DNA of 64,000 nucleotides, from contig CAIYVX010000105.1 of NCBI GenBank assembly GCA_903929765.1, positions 57,334 through 121,333 on the forward strand. The letters are read 5' to 3'. This DNA comes from an uncultured Planctomycetia bacterium (lineage in GTDB: Bacteria > Planctomycetota > Phycisphaerae > FEN-1346 > JAACEH01). This document shows, one piece after another, positions 20,416 through 30,884 of the stretch (within the stretch, counting starts at the first letter, position 1; each line of letters opens with the position of its first letter). The notes below the pieces were generated by a model that was given only the letters and a program-made list of their open reading frames with translations, had not been told where the DNA came from and ran no database searches. Made by a program: the position numbers and the translations under genes.

Positions 20416-21798
20416 TCACAGTTTCTGTTCACCTTGGGCCAGATGGTCGAAAATGTCGTTCGCCCCGGGCTGGCGTTGAAGCAGTCCAGAGAAATCTCTC
20501 TTGTCCTCCAGAGCCTTCTTCAGGGCGCCGGCGATTGAGGTGTCGCCCAGCAGGATCGCGCCGGTCAATCGGCCGTCGTGGAACACGAATCGCCGATACT
20601 TCCCGTCGCCGTAATCCTCAACCACTTGGAAGCCGCCGTCCTCCGGTTGGAACTGGCCGATGCTCAGCAGATTCAGCCCCAGCACCTTGAGCGTGTTGGA
20701 GCGCGGCATGCCGCCGAACTCGACCGACAAACCGGCGGCATTCATCCCGGCGATGCCGCCCTGAAACAGGGCCGGTTCCCACGTTCCGTACACCACGCCT
20801 CGATGCTCGGCCACGTCGCCGGCCGCCAGCACATCAGGGTGCGAACTGAGCAGATGGTTGTTTACCACGACACCGGAGTTCACCTCCAGCCCGGCCCGGC
20901 GGGCCAGATTGTTGTTCGGGCGAACGCCCGCTGCAATGACCACCAGATCGGCCTCCAACCTGGCGCCGTCCTCCAGAAGCACGCCGGCGACCTGTCTTTC
21001 TCCCAGGATCGCCTTCGTCCGGGCCTCCAGGCACAGAGAGATGCCCAGCTTGGACACATGTTCGCGCAGGATGCCGCCCGCCACCGACGTAAGCTGGCGT
21101 GGCATTAGCCAACCGTAACTTTCCAGCAGCGTCACGCCGGCGCCACGCCGGGCCAGGGCCCCGGCGGTCTCCAGGCCCAGAAGCCCGCCGCCGATGCAGA
21201 CACACCTGGCGCCGGACTTGGCGGCGCTCAGGATGCGCCGGCCATCGACGACCGTGCGCAGCACCGTCACGCCCTCAAGATCGGCCCCAGGGATAGGCGG
21301 CACAAACGCCTGGGCGCCACAGGCCAGGATCAGCTTCTCAAAGGGCAGGCGGCGGCCATCGTGCAGACTAACGACATGAGCATCCAGATTCAGTTCGGCG
21401 GCTTCGGCCTCCAGCAGATCCTCGATGCCGTGCTGGGCGTACCAGTCTGGCGGATGAAGGGAAAGATCGGCCGATCCGATCTCTCCGGCCAGATAGCGTG
21501 TCAAGTTCAGCCGATAGTACGGCCAGTCCGGCTCGCGGGAAACCAGGGTGATCCGGGCCTCGGCGGAAGCCTTCCGAACGGCTTCGGCGGCCGACACGCC
21601 CGCGATGCCCGCCCCGAGGATAACGACCTGCCGCGCTTTGCCGACCGCCGGGGCCGGAGCCGGAGCCGGGGCTTCGACGTACGGCTCAAAAGCGGATTGC
21701 ATCGCTCCGCAGATCGGGCAACTCTCCGGCGGCTCTGGGCCGCGATGCACATAACCGCACGCCGTGCAGCGCCAGGCCCGGTCGGCAATATTGGTCAT
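20416..21798 (-). CDS. FAD-dependent pyridine nucleotide-disulfide oxidoreductase with N-terminal rubredoxin-like domain
   Basis: WRCTACGYVHRGPEPPESCPICG then VVILGAGIAGVSAAEAVRK...VCIGGGLLGLETAGAL...VLAAGDVAEH. Confidence 0.92.
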   Translation of the reverse strand: MTNIADRAWRCTACGYVHRGPEPPESCPICGAMQSAFEPYVEAPAPAPAPAVGKARQVVILGAGIAGVSAAEAVRKASAEARITLVSREPDWPYYRLNLTRYLAGEIGSADLSLHPPDWYAQHGIEDLLEAEAAELNLDAHVVSLHDGRRLPFEKLILACGAQAFVPPIPGADLEGVTVLRTVVDGRRILSAAKSGARCVCIGGGLLGLETAGALARRGAGVTLLESYGWLMPRQLTSVAGGILREHVSKLGISLCLEARTKAILGERQVAGVLLEDGARLEADLVVIAAGVRPNNNLARRAGLEVNSGVVVNNHLLSSHPDVLAAGDVAEHRGVVYGTWEPALFQGGIAGMNAAGLSVEFGGMPRSNTLKVLGLNLLSIGQFQPEDGGFQVVEDYGDGKYRRFVFHDGRLTGAILLGDTSIAGALKKALEDKRDFSGLLQRQPGANDIFDHLAQGEQKL

Positions 21799-22045
21799 GA
21801 GGCTCCTATGCAGACTGGCTGGTCAACTATTTAACTTAGAGGCCTTGGACCTACCGGGCCTTCGCAGACCTGGCCTGGGTCAAACGCCTCGCCCACCACG
21901 GCGTGGCCCCAAGTCGGGCACACAGAAATCCTACCCGCCGGAAGATTCCGACCATCCTTATACCGAGGCGGCGGGGCGTTTTCAAGTCGTGAAGGTTTCC
22001 GAACAAGTTCAGATCTGCTTGTCCTGTTTGCGAGGACACTGTTGC

Positions 22046-22316
22046 CGGTGTCCGCGGCCGCCTTGACGTTCCGGCCGCCTCCTGGTATCACAATTATTCG
22101 TCGCGATCAGGCGCCGTAGCCAAATTGGCCAGGCAGCGGATTGCAAATCGCTTTCAGCCTTTTGTCGTAACTCCTTGTTTTGTCGGCAATTGCGCTCTAC
22201 CAAACAATTTACCGCAATTCTGGCAATACCGCTGGAATCGCGGTAATCCGCCCAAATCGCCCCTGCGGTTGTCGCGACAACCGCCCTTCAACACCGAGTG
22301 ACCGCCCACAAATACC
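22046..22316 (+). repeat. tRNA-Cys-derived dispersed repeat, copy 1 (promoter-like box + 5' tRNA-Cys half + conserved tail)
   Basis: TTGACG-N17-TATCAC, then GGCGCCGTAGCCAAATTGGCCAGGCAGCGGATTGCAAATC at 22110, then ~165 nt shared with copy 2. Confidence 0.9.
22265..22284. repeat. 20-bp perfect palindrome GCGGTTGTCGCGACAACCGC
   Basis: Read directly; inside repeat copy 1. Confidence 0.9.
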
Positions 22317-22358
22317 GGCGATCGAAAGGTGTGCTCTGAGGCAGAAGGTGGGCGACGT

Positions 22359-24485
22359 CTAGAAGTGGTAAGTGAGGCTGACCATGGCCAGGACGCCAGG
22401 TTCGCGGAGCCAGGGTTGGTTCTGGTTCCAGGGGGCGTCGCGGGGGACGCGGGCGCTGTTGCCGAACAGGTTGTAAACCCCGACCTGAAGATCCAAACCT
22501 TTGTAGACCCGGCGCGACGTCAGGACTATGTTGGTCAGGAAACTGGGGTTGGAATTGGCCCCCAGGTCGGAGAGCATCGGCCCGACCATCTGGGTTTCCA
22601 AGGACAGGAAGGTCTGCTTGTTGATCACGGGCACGTCACCGGCCAGGGCCAGCACCACATCGGGCGACAGGGTCAAGCGTTGGCCCTGGCTGTCTTCCGC
22701 GTGGCCGACGCAGGCACTGCCACGGATGCGAGCGCCGTTGCTCCAGCGCCGCTGAATCTCGGTCTCCACGCCCTGGGCCCAGGAGGTTCCGGTGTTCTCG
22801 GTTTGGATGGAGCCGTCCGCCAGAACCCGGTTATCCAGAGTGCCCGACATGCGCCAGAGGTAGTAGTTGACATCGGTGACCCAGCCGTTGTGGAAGTCGT
22901 GTTCCCAGTCCGCCTCGTAGGTGTTGTTTATTTCCGGTTTGAGATCGGTATTGCCGGTATTGGTGCCGGGCGTATTGTAGAACATCTCATAGAGGTTCGG
23001 CGCCCGGAACGCCCGGCCGTACATCAGTTTGACGGTGTCTTCCTGGGAAATCCGCAAGATCACGGCCAGGCGTGGGTCGAGCAAAGGGTTGAAGCGCTGC
23101 AGGAAGTCGCCGCGCAGTCCGGCGACGAATGTCACCCAGTCCTGGGGCGTGTATTCGTCCTGGGCATACAGTGACCACCAGTTGAACGACGGGTTGGTGT
23201 CGAGGAGGGTGCCGTCGACGGTGTTATAGTCATTCTGCAAGGTCTCGGTCGACTCCATCGCCTCGGTCCCGAAAATCACGCGATTCTTGGTGGAAGTCTG
23301 CCAGTCCAAATGGACATCCTGGCCGCACCACGCGGAAACGGCCCGGGTGTAATAAGTATAAGCCGGGACGTCGTCCGTGGCGTCGATGCCCCAGTGCTGG
23401 CGGTAACCGTAAGTGCTGTAGAAGGCCAGGGCATGCAGGCTCAGTTCGTCGTCGATCTGGTGATCGTAGCGCAGCGAGAAGTCCGAACGGTCTTCCCTCA
23501 TCTGACCAGAATTGAACCAGGAGGCCAGGAAAGTGGCGGCGCTGTTGTCTTTGATACGCTTCATGTAATCCGCCTCAACCGTGAAATCGCCGTTGGTGGC
23601 CTTGATGAACATCGAGCCTGAGCCTTCGTAGTCCGAGTTGATGATGTGGCCATAATTGTAGGCCGGGTCATTGACATTGGGATAGTGAATATCTCTGTCG
23701 CCCTGGCTCGTAAAGCGATCGCCGCTGGCAATGATGTCCCAGCCGTTGTCAAACTTGTGGCCCGCGGTTGCGGCCACCCGGCCGGTGTCCTTATTGCCGC
23801 CTTGCGTTTTAACTTCCCCGTAGTTGGCCACGTCGGCGCCGCTACGAGTGATGATATTGATGACGGCAAACACGGCATTGGCCCCATAGAGGGCCGAGCC
23901 TGGGCCGCGGATGATCTCGACCCGCTTGATCAGTTCGATGGGCACGACCATGTCCCGGTCGAGATGGGTCTGGCCGTAGGTTGGTTCGCGCGTCGGCCGG
24001 CCGTCGACCAGGACCAGGACGCGGGCGTTCCATTCACCCGGCCGGAGGAAACCGCGCACGCCGACAAATGAATTCAACCCGTCGCTATGGACATAGAAGC
24101 CCGGCTGTGTACGCAGGATGTCCGCCAGGGAGCGGTACCCGTAGATTTCAATCTCGTCGGCCGTAACAACGGTGACGGAGGCCGGGGCATCGGCCTGGCG
24201 CTGCTCGTGCTTGGCGGCGCCGATGACCAGGGGGATGTCCTCGAAGGAGAGCAGTTCGCTCGCACTGCTGCCGGTGGCATTGGCGACCGCACTGTCGGTG
24301 AGCGATGGTTGCGGAGCCTCGGGAACTGTCGTGGCTTCGACCGCAGGCGCCGCCGAGGTGGGGGGCGACTGCGGAAGGCCGGCCACCACCGGCCAGGCGG
24401 GGGCCACAGCAACGACCAATATTACCAAAAGATAGATGGTCCGCACGCTCATCTCCATAGTCACTCGCCATAACGCTATCGACAC
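22359..24485 (-). CDS. TonB-dependent outer membrane receptor
   Basis: Plug domain (PASVTVVTADEIEIYGYRSLADILRTQPGFYV...IKRVEIIRGPGSALYGANAVFAVINIITR) and beta barrel ending in aromatic SLTYHF. Confidence 0.95.
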   Translation of the reverse strand: MSIALWRVTMEMSVRTIYLLVILVVAVAPAWPVVAGLPQSPPTSAAPAVEATTVPEAPQPSLTDSAVANATGSSASELLSFEDIPLVIGAAKHEQRQADAPASVTVVTADEIEIYGYRSLADILRTQPGFYVHSDGLNSFVGVRGFLRPGEWNARVLVLVDGRPTREPTYGQTHLDRDMVVPIELIKRVEIIRGPGSALYGANAVFAVINIITRSGADVANYGEVKTQGGNKDTGRVAATAGHKFDNGWDIIASGDRFTSQGDRDIHYPNVNDPAYNYGHIINSDYEGSGSMFIKATNGDFTVEADYMKRIKDNSAATFLASWFNSGQMREDRSDFSLRYDHQIDDELSLHALAFYSTYGYRQHWGIDATDDVPAYTYYTRAVSAWCGQDVHLDWQTSTKNRVIFGTEAMESTETLQNDYNTVDGTLLDTNPSFNWWSLYAQDEYTPQDWVTFVAGLRGDFLQRFNPLLDPRLAVILRISQEDTVKLMYGRAFRAPNLYEMFYNTPGTNTGNTDLKPEINNTYEADWEHDFHNGWVTDVNYYLWRMSGTLDNRVLADGSIQTENTGTSWAQGVETEIQRRWSNGARIRGSACVGHAEDSQGQRLTLSPDVVLALAGDVPVINKQTFLSLETQMVGPMLSDLGANSNPSFLTNIVLTSRRVYKGLDLQVGVYNLFGNSARVPRDAPWNQNQPWLREPGVLAMVSLTYHF

Positions 24486-24645
24486 CTTGTCAGGTATTCT
24501 TTAATCGTCAGACCGGAGTTATCGGACCACATGAGACTCTAAAGTCATTCCATCTTATCAGTCGATACCAAGATTTACCAGATTGAGTGCAATTTCAGGT
24601 AGTTTGCGTAAAATGCGTAGTTTGTCGTGTTTTTCGGAGTGACCG

Positions 24646-25608
24646 GTGCTGACTGGACGAATGCGGATCCACTGGACCGTGCTAACCGCGCTGTTAGCTC
24701 TTTCCCTGCCCACAGCCGTCTGGGCGAAGCAGATCATCATTGTGCCCAGCGGCACGGAGGCTCCTTACCTTTCGGCCGCCGCCGCTGCCGGCAAGAATCT
24801 GACCCAGCAAGGCCACACCGTCGAGACGGTGCAGTTGTCCGATGTCGCCAAGGACATTGACGCCTTCATGAACCGCAAGGCCGACGTTTACCTGGCGGTC
24901 GGGACCAAGGCCGCCACGTTGCTCCATAAACAGGTCAAGTCCCCGGCGCAACTGTATTACTGCCTGGTGGCCGGGCCGGAGACGCTGGGACTGACCAAGG
25001 ACGAACCGGCTTGGGGCGTCAAGACCGACGTGCCGCTGGAGCAGCAGTTCAAACTGCTCCGGCGAGCCCTGCCTCTGGTTCGGAAGGTCGGGCTGCTTTA
25101 CCGCTCCGATGTGCCCGCCAGCGCCGAATCGCTCCGGGCGGCCCAGCAGGCCCTGCCCGAGGGTCTGGAACTGGTCAGCGTGGCGATCGACAAGAACAAA
25201 TCGGTGGCCGAGGCCATTGATGCTTTATTCGACCAGAAAGTCGACCTGGTTTGGACGACGGCCGACGCCGCGGTCTACGACATTTCGACGATCCGCGTTC
25301 TCCTGCTGGCGTCGCTCCGGAAACAGACGCCGGTCTTCGGCTTCTCGGTGGCGTTCGTCAAGGCCGGAGCCTTGCTGGGCGTGGGCGTCGACGCCAGGAA
25401 GCAGGGCGAACAAGCCGCCGGTCTGATCCTGCGCCAGACGAAGGCGCCGTCGGCCGCCGGACTGGTCGAACCGCCGGAGTTTCAGATTGTCCTGAATACG
25501 ATTGTCGCCGAACGTATTTCGGTGGAACTGCCGTCGAGTCTGGTGTCCGAGGCGGCGATTGTCTTCCGGCCCGAAGCCGCTCAGACCGACAAGGCCGATA
25601 AGCCTTGA
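24646..25608 (+). CDS. ABC transporter substrate-binding-like periplasmic protein (no permease nearby)
   Basis: Signal peptide; LTQQGHTVETVQL...VGTKAATLLHKQVKSPAQLYYCLVAGPETLGL...VGLLYRSDVPASAESLRAAQQ. Confidence 0.8.
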   Translation: MLTGRMRIHWTVLTALLALSLPTAVWAKQIIIVPSGTEAPYLSAAAAAGKNLTQQGHTVETVQLSDVAKDIDAFMNRKADVYLAVGTKAATLLHKQVKSPAQLYYCLVAGPETLGLTKDEPAWGVKTDVPLEQQFKLLRRALPLVRKVGLLYRSDVPASAESLRAAQQALPEGLELVSVAIDKNKSVAEAIDALFDQKVDLVWTTADAAVYDISTIRVLLLASLRKQTPVFGFSVAFVKAGALLGVGVDARKQGEQAAGLILRQTKAPSAAGLVEPPEFQIVLNTIVAERISVELPSSLVSEAAIVFRPEAAQTDKADKP

Positions 25609-25631
25609 CTGATTAACAGGGGGTAAGACGC

Positions 25632-28571
25632 ATGATAATGGAATGGTATCACCGCCGTAGTCTGCGGACCAAGGCCCTCGTCTTCGTGCTGATTCTGGTC
25701 ACGGGCGCCCTGGGCACGGCCTCCATCGTCACGATCCATCAGATCAACACCGTCGTGCTCAACGAGAAGCGGAGCGACGCCAACGTGACCGCCGGCAACA
25801 TCGCCCGGCTCTGCGAGTTGCCCCTGGCGGTGAACGACCGGCGGGAACTCGCCCTGCTGGCGACCAAGTTCGCCCGCCAGGAAGGCATGGCCTTCATCAT
25901 GATCTATGACGCGCAAGGGCAAGTCGTAGCGAGCCAGCCGCGGAACTTTGTTCGCGCGTCTTCGACCGTGGAGAAGAACGATTCCGCCGAGGCCGGCTAC
26001 CTGGTCGGAACCTGCCCGGTTATTCTGATGGACGGCACCGAAAAAAACGGCGATCTCGGAGCCACAGCAGAAGGCGATCTCGGCGTCATCAACGGCAGCG
26101 ACGGGCACAGTCCGCCAGCCGCGCCGGCGGCCGGACCGGGCGGCGGGACGGGAAAAAAAATCGGCCGGGTCGACATCGGCGTGTCGAAGGATCTGATGAA
26201 AGAGGTGCAGGGTAAACAAACGAAATCCACGCTGATCGTCCTGGCGATCATGATGGTCGTCAGCACCCTGCTGGTGGCCACGGTGATCACCCTCTGGACC
26301 AGGCGGTTGAACGGTCTGGTCCAGGCCAGCGAGCAGATCTCCCAGGGCGATTATTCGCGGAAAATCCAGGACTTGCACGATGACGAGATCGGCCGGCTGG
26401 GGCAAGCCTTTGTGAAGATGCGCACGGCCGTGCAGCAGCGTGACCGCGAGTTGCGGACTTTCAACGCCAACTTGCAACAGAAGGTGGACGAGCGGACCGC
26501 AGACCTGCTGCAGGCCAAGGACGCGGCCGAGGCCGGCAGCCGGGCCAAGAGCGAGTTTCTGGCCAAGATGAGCCATGAAATCCGCACGCCGATGAACGGT
26601 GTGATCGGCATGATCGAGTTACTGCGTGGGACGAAGCTGGATCAGCAACAGGCTCATTATGCGGCGGTGGTGAAGACCTCGGCCGTCAGCCTGCTCAGCC
26701 TGATCAACGACATCCTGGATTTTTCGAAGATCGAGGCCGGGAAGATGGAACTGGACGTGGCGGAGATGGACCCGACGGTGACGGTGGAGGACGCGGTGGA
26801 GCTGTCCAGCCCGAAGGCGGCGCAGAAGGGTCTGGAGTTGACCTGCCAAATCGACCCGGCGGTTCCGAACCGCCTGCGGGGCGACGCGGGGCGGGTGCGG
26901 CAGATTCTGGTGAACCTGATCGGCAATGCGGTGAAGTTCACGGAAAAGGGATACATCGGGGTCGAGGTGCGGCTGGTGGAGGAGCGCGAGGGGCGGGCCA
27001 AGCTGCGCTTCGAGGTGCATGACAGCGGGGCGGGGATCGCGCCGGACCGGGTCGGGCAGCTTTTTAAGCTTTTCTCCCAGGTTGATTCATCAAGCACGAG
27101 GAAGCAGAGCGGGACGGGCCTGGGGTTGGCAATCGTCAAACGCCTGGCGGAGTTGATGGGCGGTGAGGTGGGCGTGGAGAGTGAACTCGGGCGCGGGTCA
27201 ACCTTCTGGGTCACGGCCTGGCTGGAAGTATTTCCGGAGAACGCGAGCCCGGCGGCGGGGGTGCCGGAGTTGTCCTTGCCGGTTGAGCGCCCGCGGGTGC
27301 TGGTGGTGGACGACCACCTGGTCAACCGGCAGATCCTGGAAGGGCAGATGACGCGTTGGGGGCTGATGGTCCAGACGGCCGACGGTGGCAAGGTGGCCCT
27401 GGAGTTGATGTACGCGGCAGCGAATGCCGGCGAGCCGTTCACGCTGGCCATTATCGACATGAACATGCCGGAGATGAACGGGCTGGAACTGGCGCGAGTC
27501 ATCAAGTCCGCGGCCAAGCTGAAGGCAACGAAGCTGATCCTGCTCAGCAGCCTGTCCGAGCCGCTCAAGGTCTCTGAGATGAAAGAAGCAGGGTTTGCCG
27601 CATGCCTGACGAAACCGGTGCGGCAATCTGAGCTGCTGGACACGACGGTCTCGCTCTTTCCCGTACTGGCCAAGTCGCCGCCCAAAACTGGAGCCGAGAG
27701 TTCGGCCCCTCGGTCGGCGTCCGGAATGACGCGAATTCTGCGGCCCGACGTGCGTATCCTGCTGACGGAAGATAACGAGATCAACCAGGAGGTGGCCCAG
27801 GGCATCCTCTCCAACGCTGGATGTTCATGCCAGATCGTCATCAACGGCAAGTTGGCGGTCGAAGCGGTCCAGAAGAACCGCTATGACCTGGTCCTGATGG
27901 ACTGTCAGATGCCGGAGATGGACGGTTTTACGGCCGCCCGGACGATTCGCGAACTCGAGGCCCAGCACCGGGTCATCCACTACAATGTTTCTCGCCTGCC
28001 GATCGTCGCCCTGACCGCCAACGCCATCAAGGGGGACCGCGAACTCTGCCTGGCCGCCGGCATGGACGAATATCTGAGCAAACCGATCGAGCCGAACCAA
28101 TTGGTCGAAATGATTAACCGGCTCTTGCCGCCCGAGTCGGCCCAGTTGCCGCAGACGGGCGCGAGCCGTGACGCGACGCCGATTGTTGCCGCCTCCGGCA
28201 CCGGCACTGCGGCGCCACCCACGGCCGCCGTCGACGACGCGCCGATCAATCTGGCCACGGCCTTGCAGCGCTGCCTGGGGCGCCAGGATTTTCTGGAGCG
28301 GATCCTCCAGACGTTCAAGAAGAAGGTCGCCAAGGACATCGAGGCCCTGCAAGCCCACGTCAAGGCTGGCGCCATGGACCAGGTCGCCCTGCTGGCCCAC
28401 GGCCTCAAGGGGGCGGCCGCCAACGTCTCGGCCGAGCGACTGCGTCTGGCGGCTTACGAACTGGAGCAGATCGGCAAGGCCGGCGAATCCGCCAAAGCGG
28501 AGGAGGGCCTCGGCCGGCTTAAGACGGAAGTCGCGTGTTGCCTGGAATACCTGGAAGGGGTCGCCGTTTGA
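25632..28571 (+). CDS. Hybrid sensor histidine kinase (TM-HAMP-HisKA-HATPase-REC-REC-HPt)
   Basis: [17 protein letters not shown]-box; [12 protein letters not shown]; two receivers ([16 protein letters not shown]); HPt [14 protein letters not shown]. Confidence 0.95.
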   Translation: MIMEWYHRRSLRTKALVFVLILVTGALGTASIVTIHQINTVVLNEKRSDANVTAGNIARLCELPLAVNDRRELALLATKFARQEGMAFIMIYDAQGQVVASQPRNFVRASSTVEKNDSAEAGYLVGTCPVILMDGTEKNGDLGATAEGDLGVINGSDGHSPPAAPAAGPGGGTGKKIGRVDIGVSKDLMKEVQGKQTKSTLIVLAIMMVVSTLLVATVITLWTRRLNGLVQASEQISQGDYSRKIQDLHDDEIGRLGQAFVKMRTAVQQRDRELRTFNANLQQKVDERTADLLQAKDAAEAGSRAKSEFLAKMSHEIRTPMNGVIGMIELLRGTKLDQQQAHYAAVVKTSAVSLLSLINDILDFSKIEAGKMELDVAEMDPTVTVEDAVELSSPKAAQKGLELTCQIDPAVPNRLRGDAGRVRQILVNLIGNAVKFTEKGYIGVEVRLVEEREGRAKLRFEVHDSGAGIAPDRVGQLFKLFSQVDSSSTRKQSGTGLGLAIVKRLAELMGGEVGVESELGRGSTFWVTAWLEVFPENASPAAGVPELSLPVERPRVLVVDDHLVNRQILEGQMTRWGLMVQTADGGKVALELMYAAANAGEPFTLAIIDMNMPEMNGLELARVIKSAAKLKATKLILLSSLSEPLKVSEMKEAGFAACLTKPVRQSELLDTTVSLFPVLAKSPPKTGAESSAPRSASGMTRILRPDVRILLTEDNEINQEVAQGILSNAGCSCQIVINGKLAVEAVQKNRYDLVLMDCQMPEMDGFTAARTIRELEAQHRVIHYNVSRLPIVALTANAIKGDRELCLAAGMDEYLSKPIEPNQLVEMINRLLPPESAQLPQTGASRDATPIVAASGTGTAAPPTAAVDDAPINLATALQRCLGRQDFLERILQTFKKKVAKDIEALQAHVKAGAMDQVALLAHGLKGAAANVSAERLRLAAYELEQIGKAGESAKAEEGLGRLKTEVACCLEYLEGVAV

Positions 28572-28616
28572 ACGCGGACTAACGGATAACCTGGTTCTAA
28601 CAAAGGCGGGAAAAAC

Positions 28617-29642
28617 ATGAAGATCCTGACGGTCGATGATGATGAAGTTACGCTGGGCATTCTCAATTTCACCTTGCAGGAGGCGGGCTACGAGGTCGAA
28701 AGCGCCTGTTGCGGGCAGGACGCCCTCGAGCTCCTGCGCACCAGCGCCGCGCGGATGGTTATCACGGACTGGGAGATGCCAGGCATGAACGGCCTGGAAC
28801 TCTGCCGGGCCATTCGTAGCGAATGTCTCCCAGGTTACACCTACACCATCATGCTTACTTCCCACGGCAGTCCGGAGCAAATCGTCGAAGGTCTCTCGGC
28901 GGGGGCCGATGATTTTATCACCAAGCCCTTCAACCCCGCCGAACTGACCATGCGGGTCCGTACCGGCGAGCGGATCCTGTCGCTGGAAACCCGCGAGGTA
29001 ACCATCTTTGCGATGGCCAAACTGGCCGAGTCGCGCGATCCCGAGACCGGCAGCCATCTGGAACGGGTCCAGAATTACTGCCGCACCCTGGCCAACTATC
29101 TGGTCGAAAACAAAACGCTGCATAAGCCCGGCTACGAGATCGATGCGGCTTTTGCCCGCATGATCTATTCCACCAGTCCGCTGCACGACATCGGCAAGAT
29201 CGGCATCCCGGATTGCGTACTCCTCAAGCCCGGACGGTTGAGCGACCGCGAGTTCGAGATCATGAAGTCCCACGCCGTCCTGGGAGCCGCCACGCTTAAC
29301 GCGGCTCTTAAGCAGTTTCCGGGCGCGGCCTTCCTGTTGATGGCCCGCGACATTGCCGAGAACCACCACGAGCGGTTCGACGGCTCGGGGTACCCGCGAG
29401 GCCTCACCGGGGCGAACATCCCGCTCTGCGGCCGCATTGTGGCCCTGGCCGACGTTTACGATGCCCTGACCACCAAGCGGGTTTACAAGAACGCCTTCGG
29501 TCACGACGTGGCCAGGTCGATCATCGTGGAAGAGTCCGGCAGTCACTTTGACCCGGAGCTCGTCGAAGCGTTCCAAGCCACCGAAGCTGAATTCATCCAG
29601 ACTCGTGAACAATTCGCCGAAAACGTCATGGCTCTTGCTTAA
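28617..29642 (+). CDS. Response regulator with HD-GYP phosphodiesterase domain
   Basis: MKILTVDDDEVTLG; HDIGKIGIPD...HHERFDGSGYPRGL. Confidence 0.95.
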   Translation: MKILTVDDDEVTLGILNFTLQEAGYEVESACCGQDALELLRTSAARMVITDWEMPGMNGLELCRAIRSECLPGYTYTIMLTSHGSPEQIVEGLSAGADDFITKPFNPAELTMRVRTGERILSLETREVTIFAMAKLAESRDPETGSHLERVQNYCRTLANYLVENKTLHKPGYEIDAAFARMIYSTSPLHDIGKIGIPDCVLLKPGRLSDREFEIMKSHAVLGAATLNAALKQFPGAAFLLMARDIAENHHERFDGSGYPRGLTGANIPLCGRIVALADVYDALTTKRVYKNAFGHDVARSIIVEESGSHFDPELVEAFQATEAEFIQTREQFAENVMALA

Positions 29643-29674
29643 ACCGGTGGCCGGAAACAAGGGAGGAACTGCCT

Positions 29675-30739
29675 TTGGAGACAACGTCACAGGATCGTCC
29701 GCTTATTCTGCTGGCCGACGACGACGAAACCACGTTGGACCTGCTGGCCATGCACTTGGCGGACGCCGGGTACGAGACGATCCGGGCCGCCAACGGCATC
29801 AAGGCCCTGGCCCAGATGGTCGAGTACCAGCCGCGAATCGTTATCTCCGACTGGCTCATGCCGAAGATGAACGGCTTGGAAATCTGCCGAGCCCTTCGCG
29901 AAAAACAGGGCGACCAGTTGATCTACTTCATCATGCTGACGGTGCAACAGAATAAGGAGCAGTTGCTGGAAGCCTTTGCGGCCGGGGTGGATGATTTTCT
30001 CTCCAAGCCCTTTCACCAGGGCGAACTCCTGGCCCGCGTCCGGGCCGGGGAACGGATGGTCCGCCTGTGCGACAGTTTGGCGACCCGTGGCGCCGCCCTG
30101 GCACGGGCCAACACCGAACTGTTCCAGTTGAACGAGAAGCTGCGACAACTGGCGACCGTTGACGACCTGACCCGGTTGCCGAACCGCCGCCAGGCCATGA
30201 GCCGGCTCCATGAATTGTGGGCCCAGGCCCTGCGTTACGGCGGACCGCTGAGCTGCGCTATGGTCGACATTGACAAGTTCAAGACGATCAACGACACTTA
30301 TGGGCACCTCAAGGGCGACGAGATACTCCAGAACCTGGCCGGGGTTCTTTCCCAGACGGTCCGGGCCACCGATGCCGTTTACCGCATCGGCGGAGAGGAG
30401 TTTTTGATCGTCTTTCCGCAGCAACGGGCCGAGAAGGCCTTCATCAGCGCCGAGCGATGCCGCTTGGAGGTGGAGAGTTCGATCTTCACCGGGGCCCCGG
30501 GGCCGCAGAAGTCTGTTACGATCAGCGCCGGACTAGCTCAGTGGACGCCGCAAATGCAGACCCTGGACGATCTGCTGCGCTCCGCCGACCAGTCTCTCTA
30601 CGCCGCCAAAGAGCAGGGCCGCAACCGCGTCATCCTCAGCCCGGAAACGCCCGTACCAGTCCAGGATCTTCGCGCTTCCGAAACGCCTGTGACAGGGGGG
30701 TTGGGAGCCTTGACGGAACTCATTTGCAAACGCCGCTGA
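29675..30739 (+). CDS. Response regulator with GGDEF diguanylate cyclase domain (TTG start)
   Basis: ILLADDDETTLDLL; RIGGEEFLIVFP; GGGAGG upstream of TTG. Confidence 0.93.
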   Translation: METTSQDRPLILLADDDETTLDLLAMHLADAGYETIRAANGIKALAQMVEYQPRIVISDWLMPKMNGLEICRALREKQGDQLIYFIMLTVQQNKEQLLEAFAAGVDDFLSKPFHQGELLARVRAGERMVRLCDSLATRGAALARANTELFQLNEKLRQLATVDDLTRLPNRRQAMSRLHELWAQALRYGGPLSCAMVDIDKFKTINDTYGHLKGDEILQNLAGVLSQTVRATDAVYRIGGEEFLIVFPQQRAEKAFISAERCRLEVESSIFTGAPGPQKSVTISAGLAQWTPQMQTLDDLLRSADQSLYAAKEQGRNRVILSPETPVPVQDLRASETPVTGGLGALTELICKRR

Positions 30740-30794
30740 AGCGTTAACTGCTCTATAAGCTCTTTGCGACTCGACGACCGTCCTTGTACAGTGG

Positions 30795-30813
30795 CACGGG
30801 CGTCTCGCCCGTG
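30795..30813. repeat. REP-like palindrome CACGGGCG-TCT-CGCCCGTG
   Basis: Perfect 8-bp arms; adjacent imperfect AGGGGCATCTTGCCTCTGG. Confidence 0.75.
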
Positions 30814-30884
30814 AGTGCCAGGGGCATCTTGCCTCTGGGTTTTGGCTGTTTCCACAAAACGTTAATGCACCCGGTGTCCGCGGC

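Noticed and set aside
25581-26576. 331-aa minus-strand ORF opposite the hybrid kinase N-terminus
   Set aside because: Shadow ORF in high-GC DNA.
27825-29690. 621-aa minus-strand ORF opposite the HD-GYP and kinase genes
   Set aside because: Shadow ORF; the opposite strand has unambiguous REC, HPt and HD-GYP motifs.
30791-30815. Possible sigma54 promoter (TGGCACGGGCG...)
   Set aside because: TGGCAC is part of a palindrome and no TTGC box follows at the required spacing.
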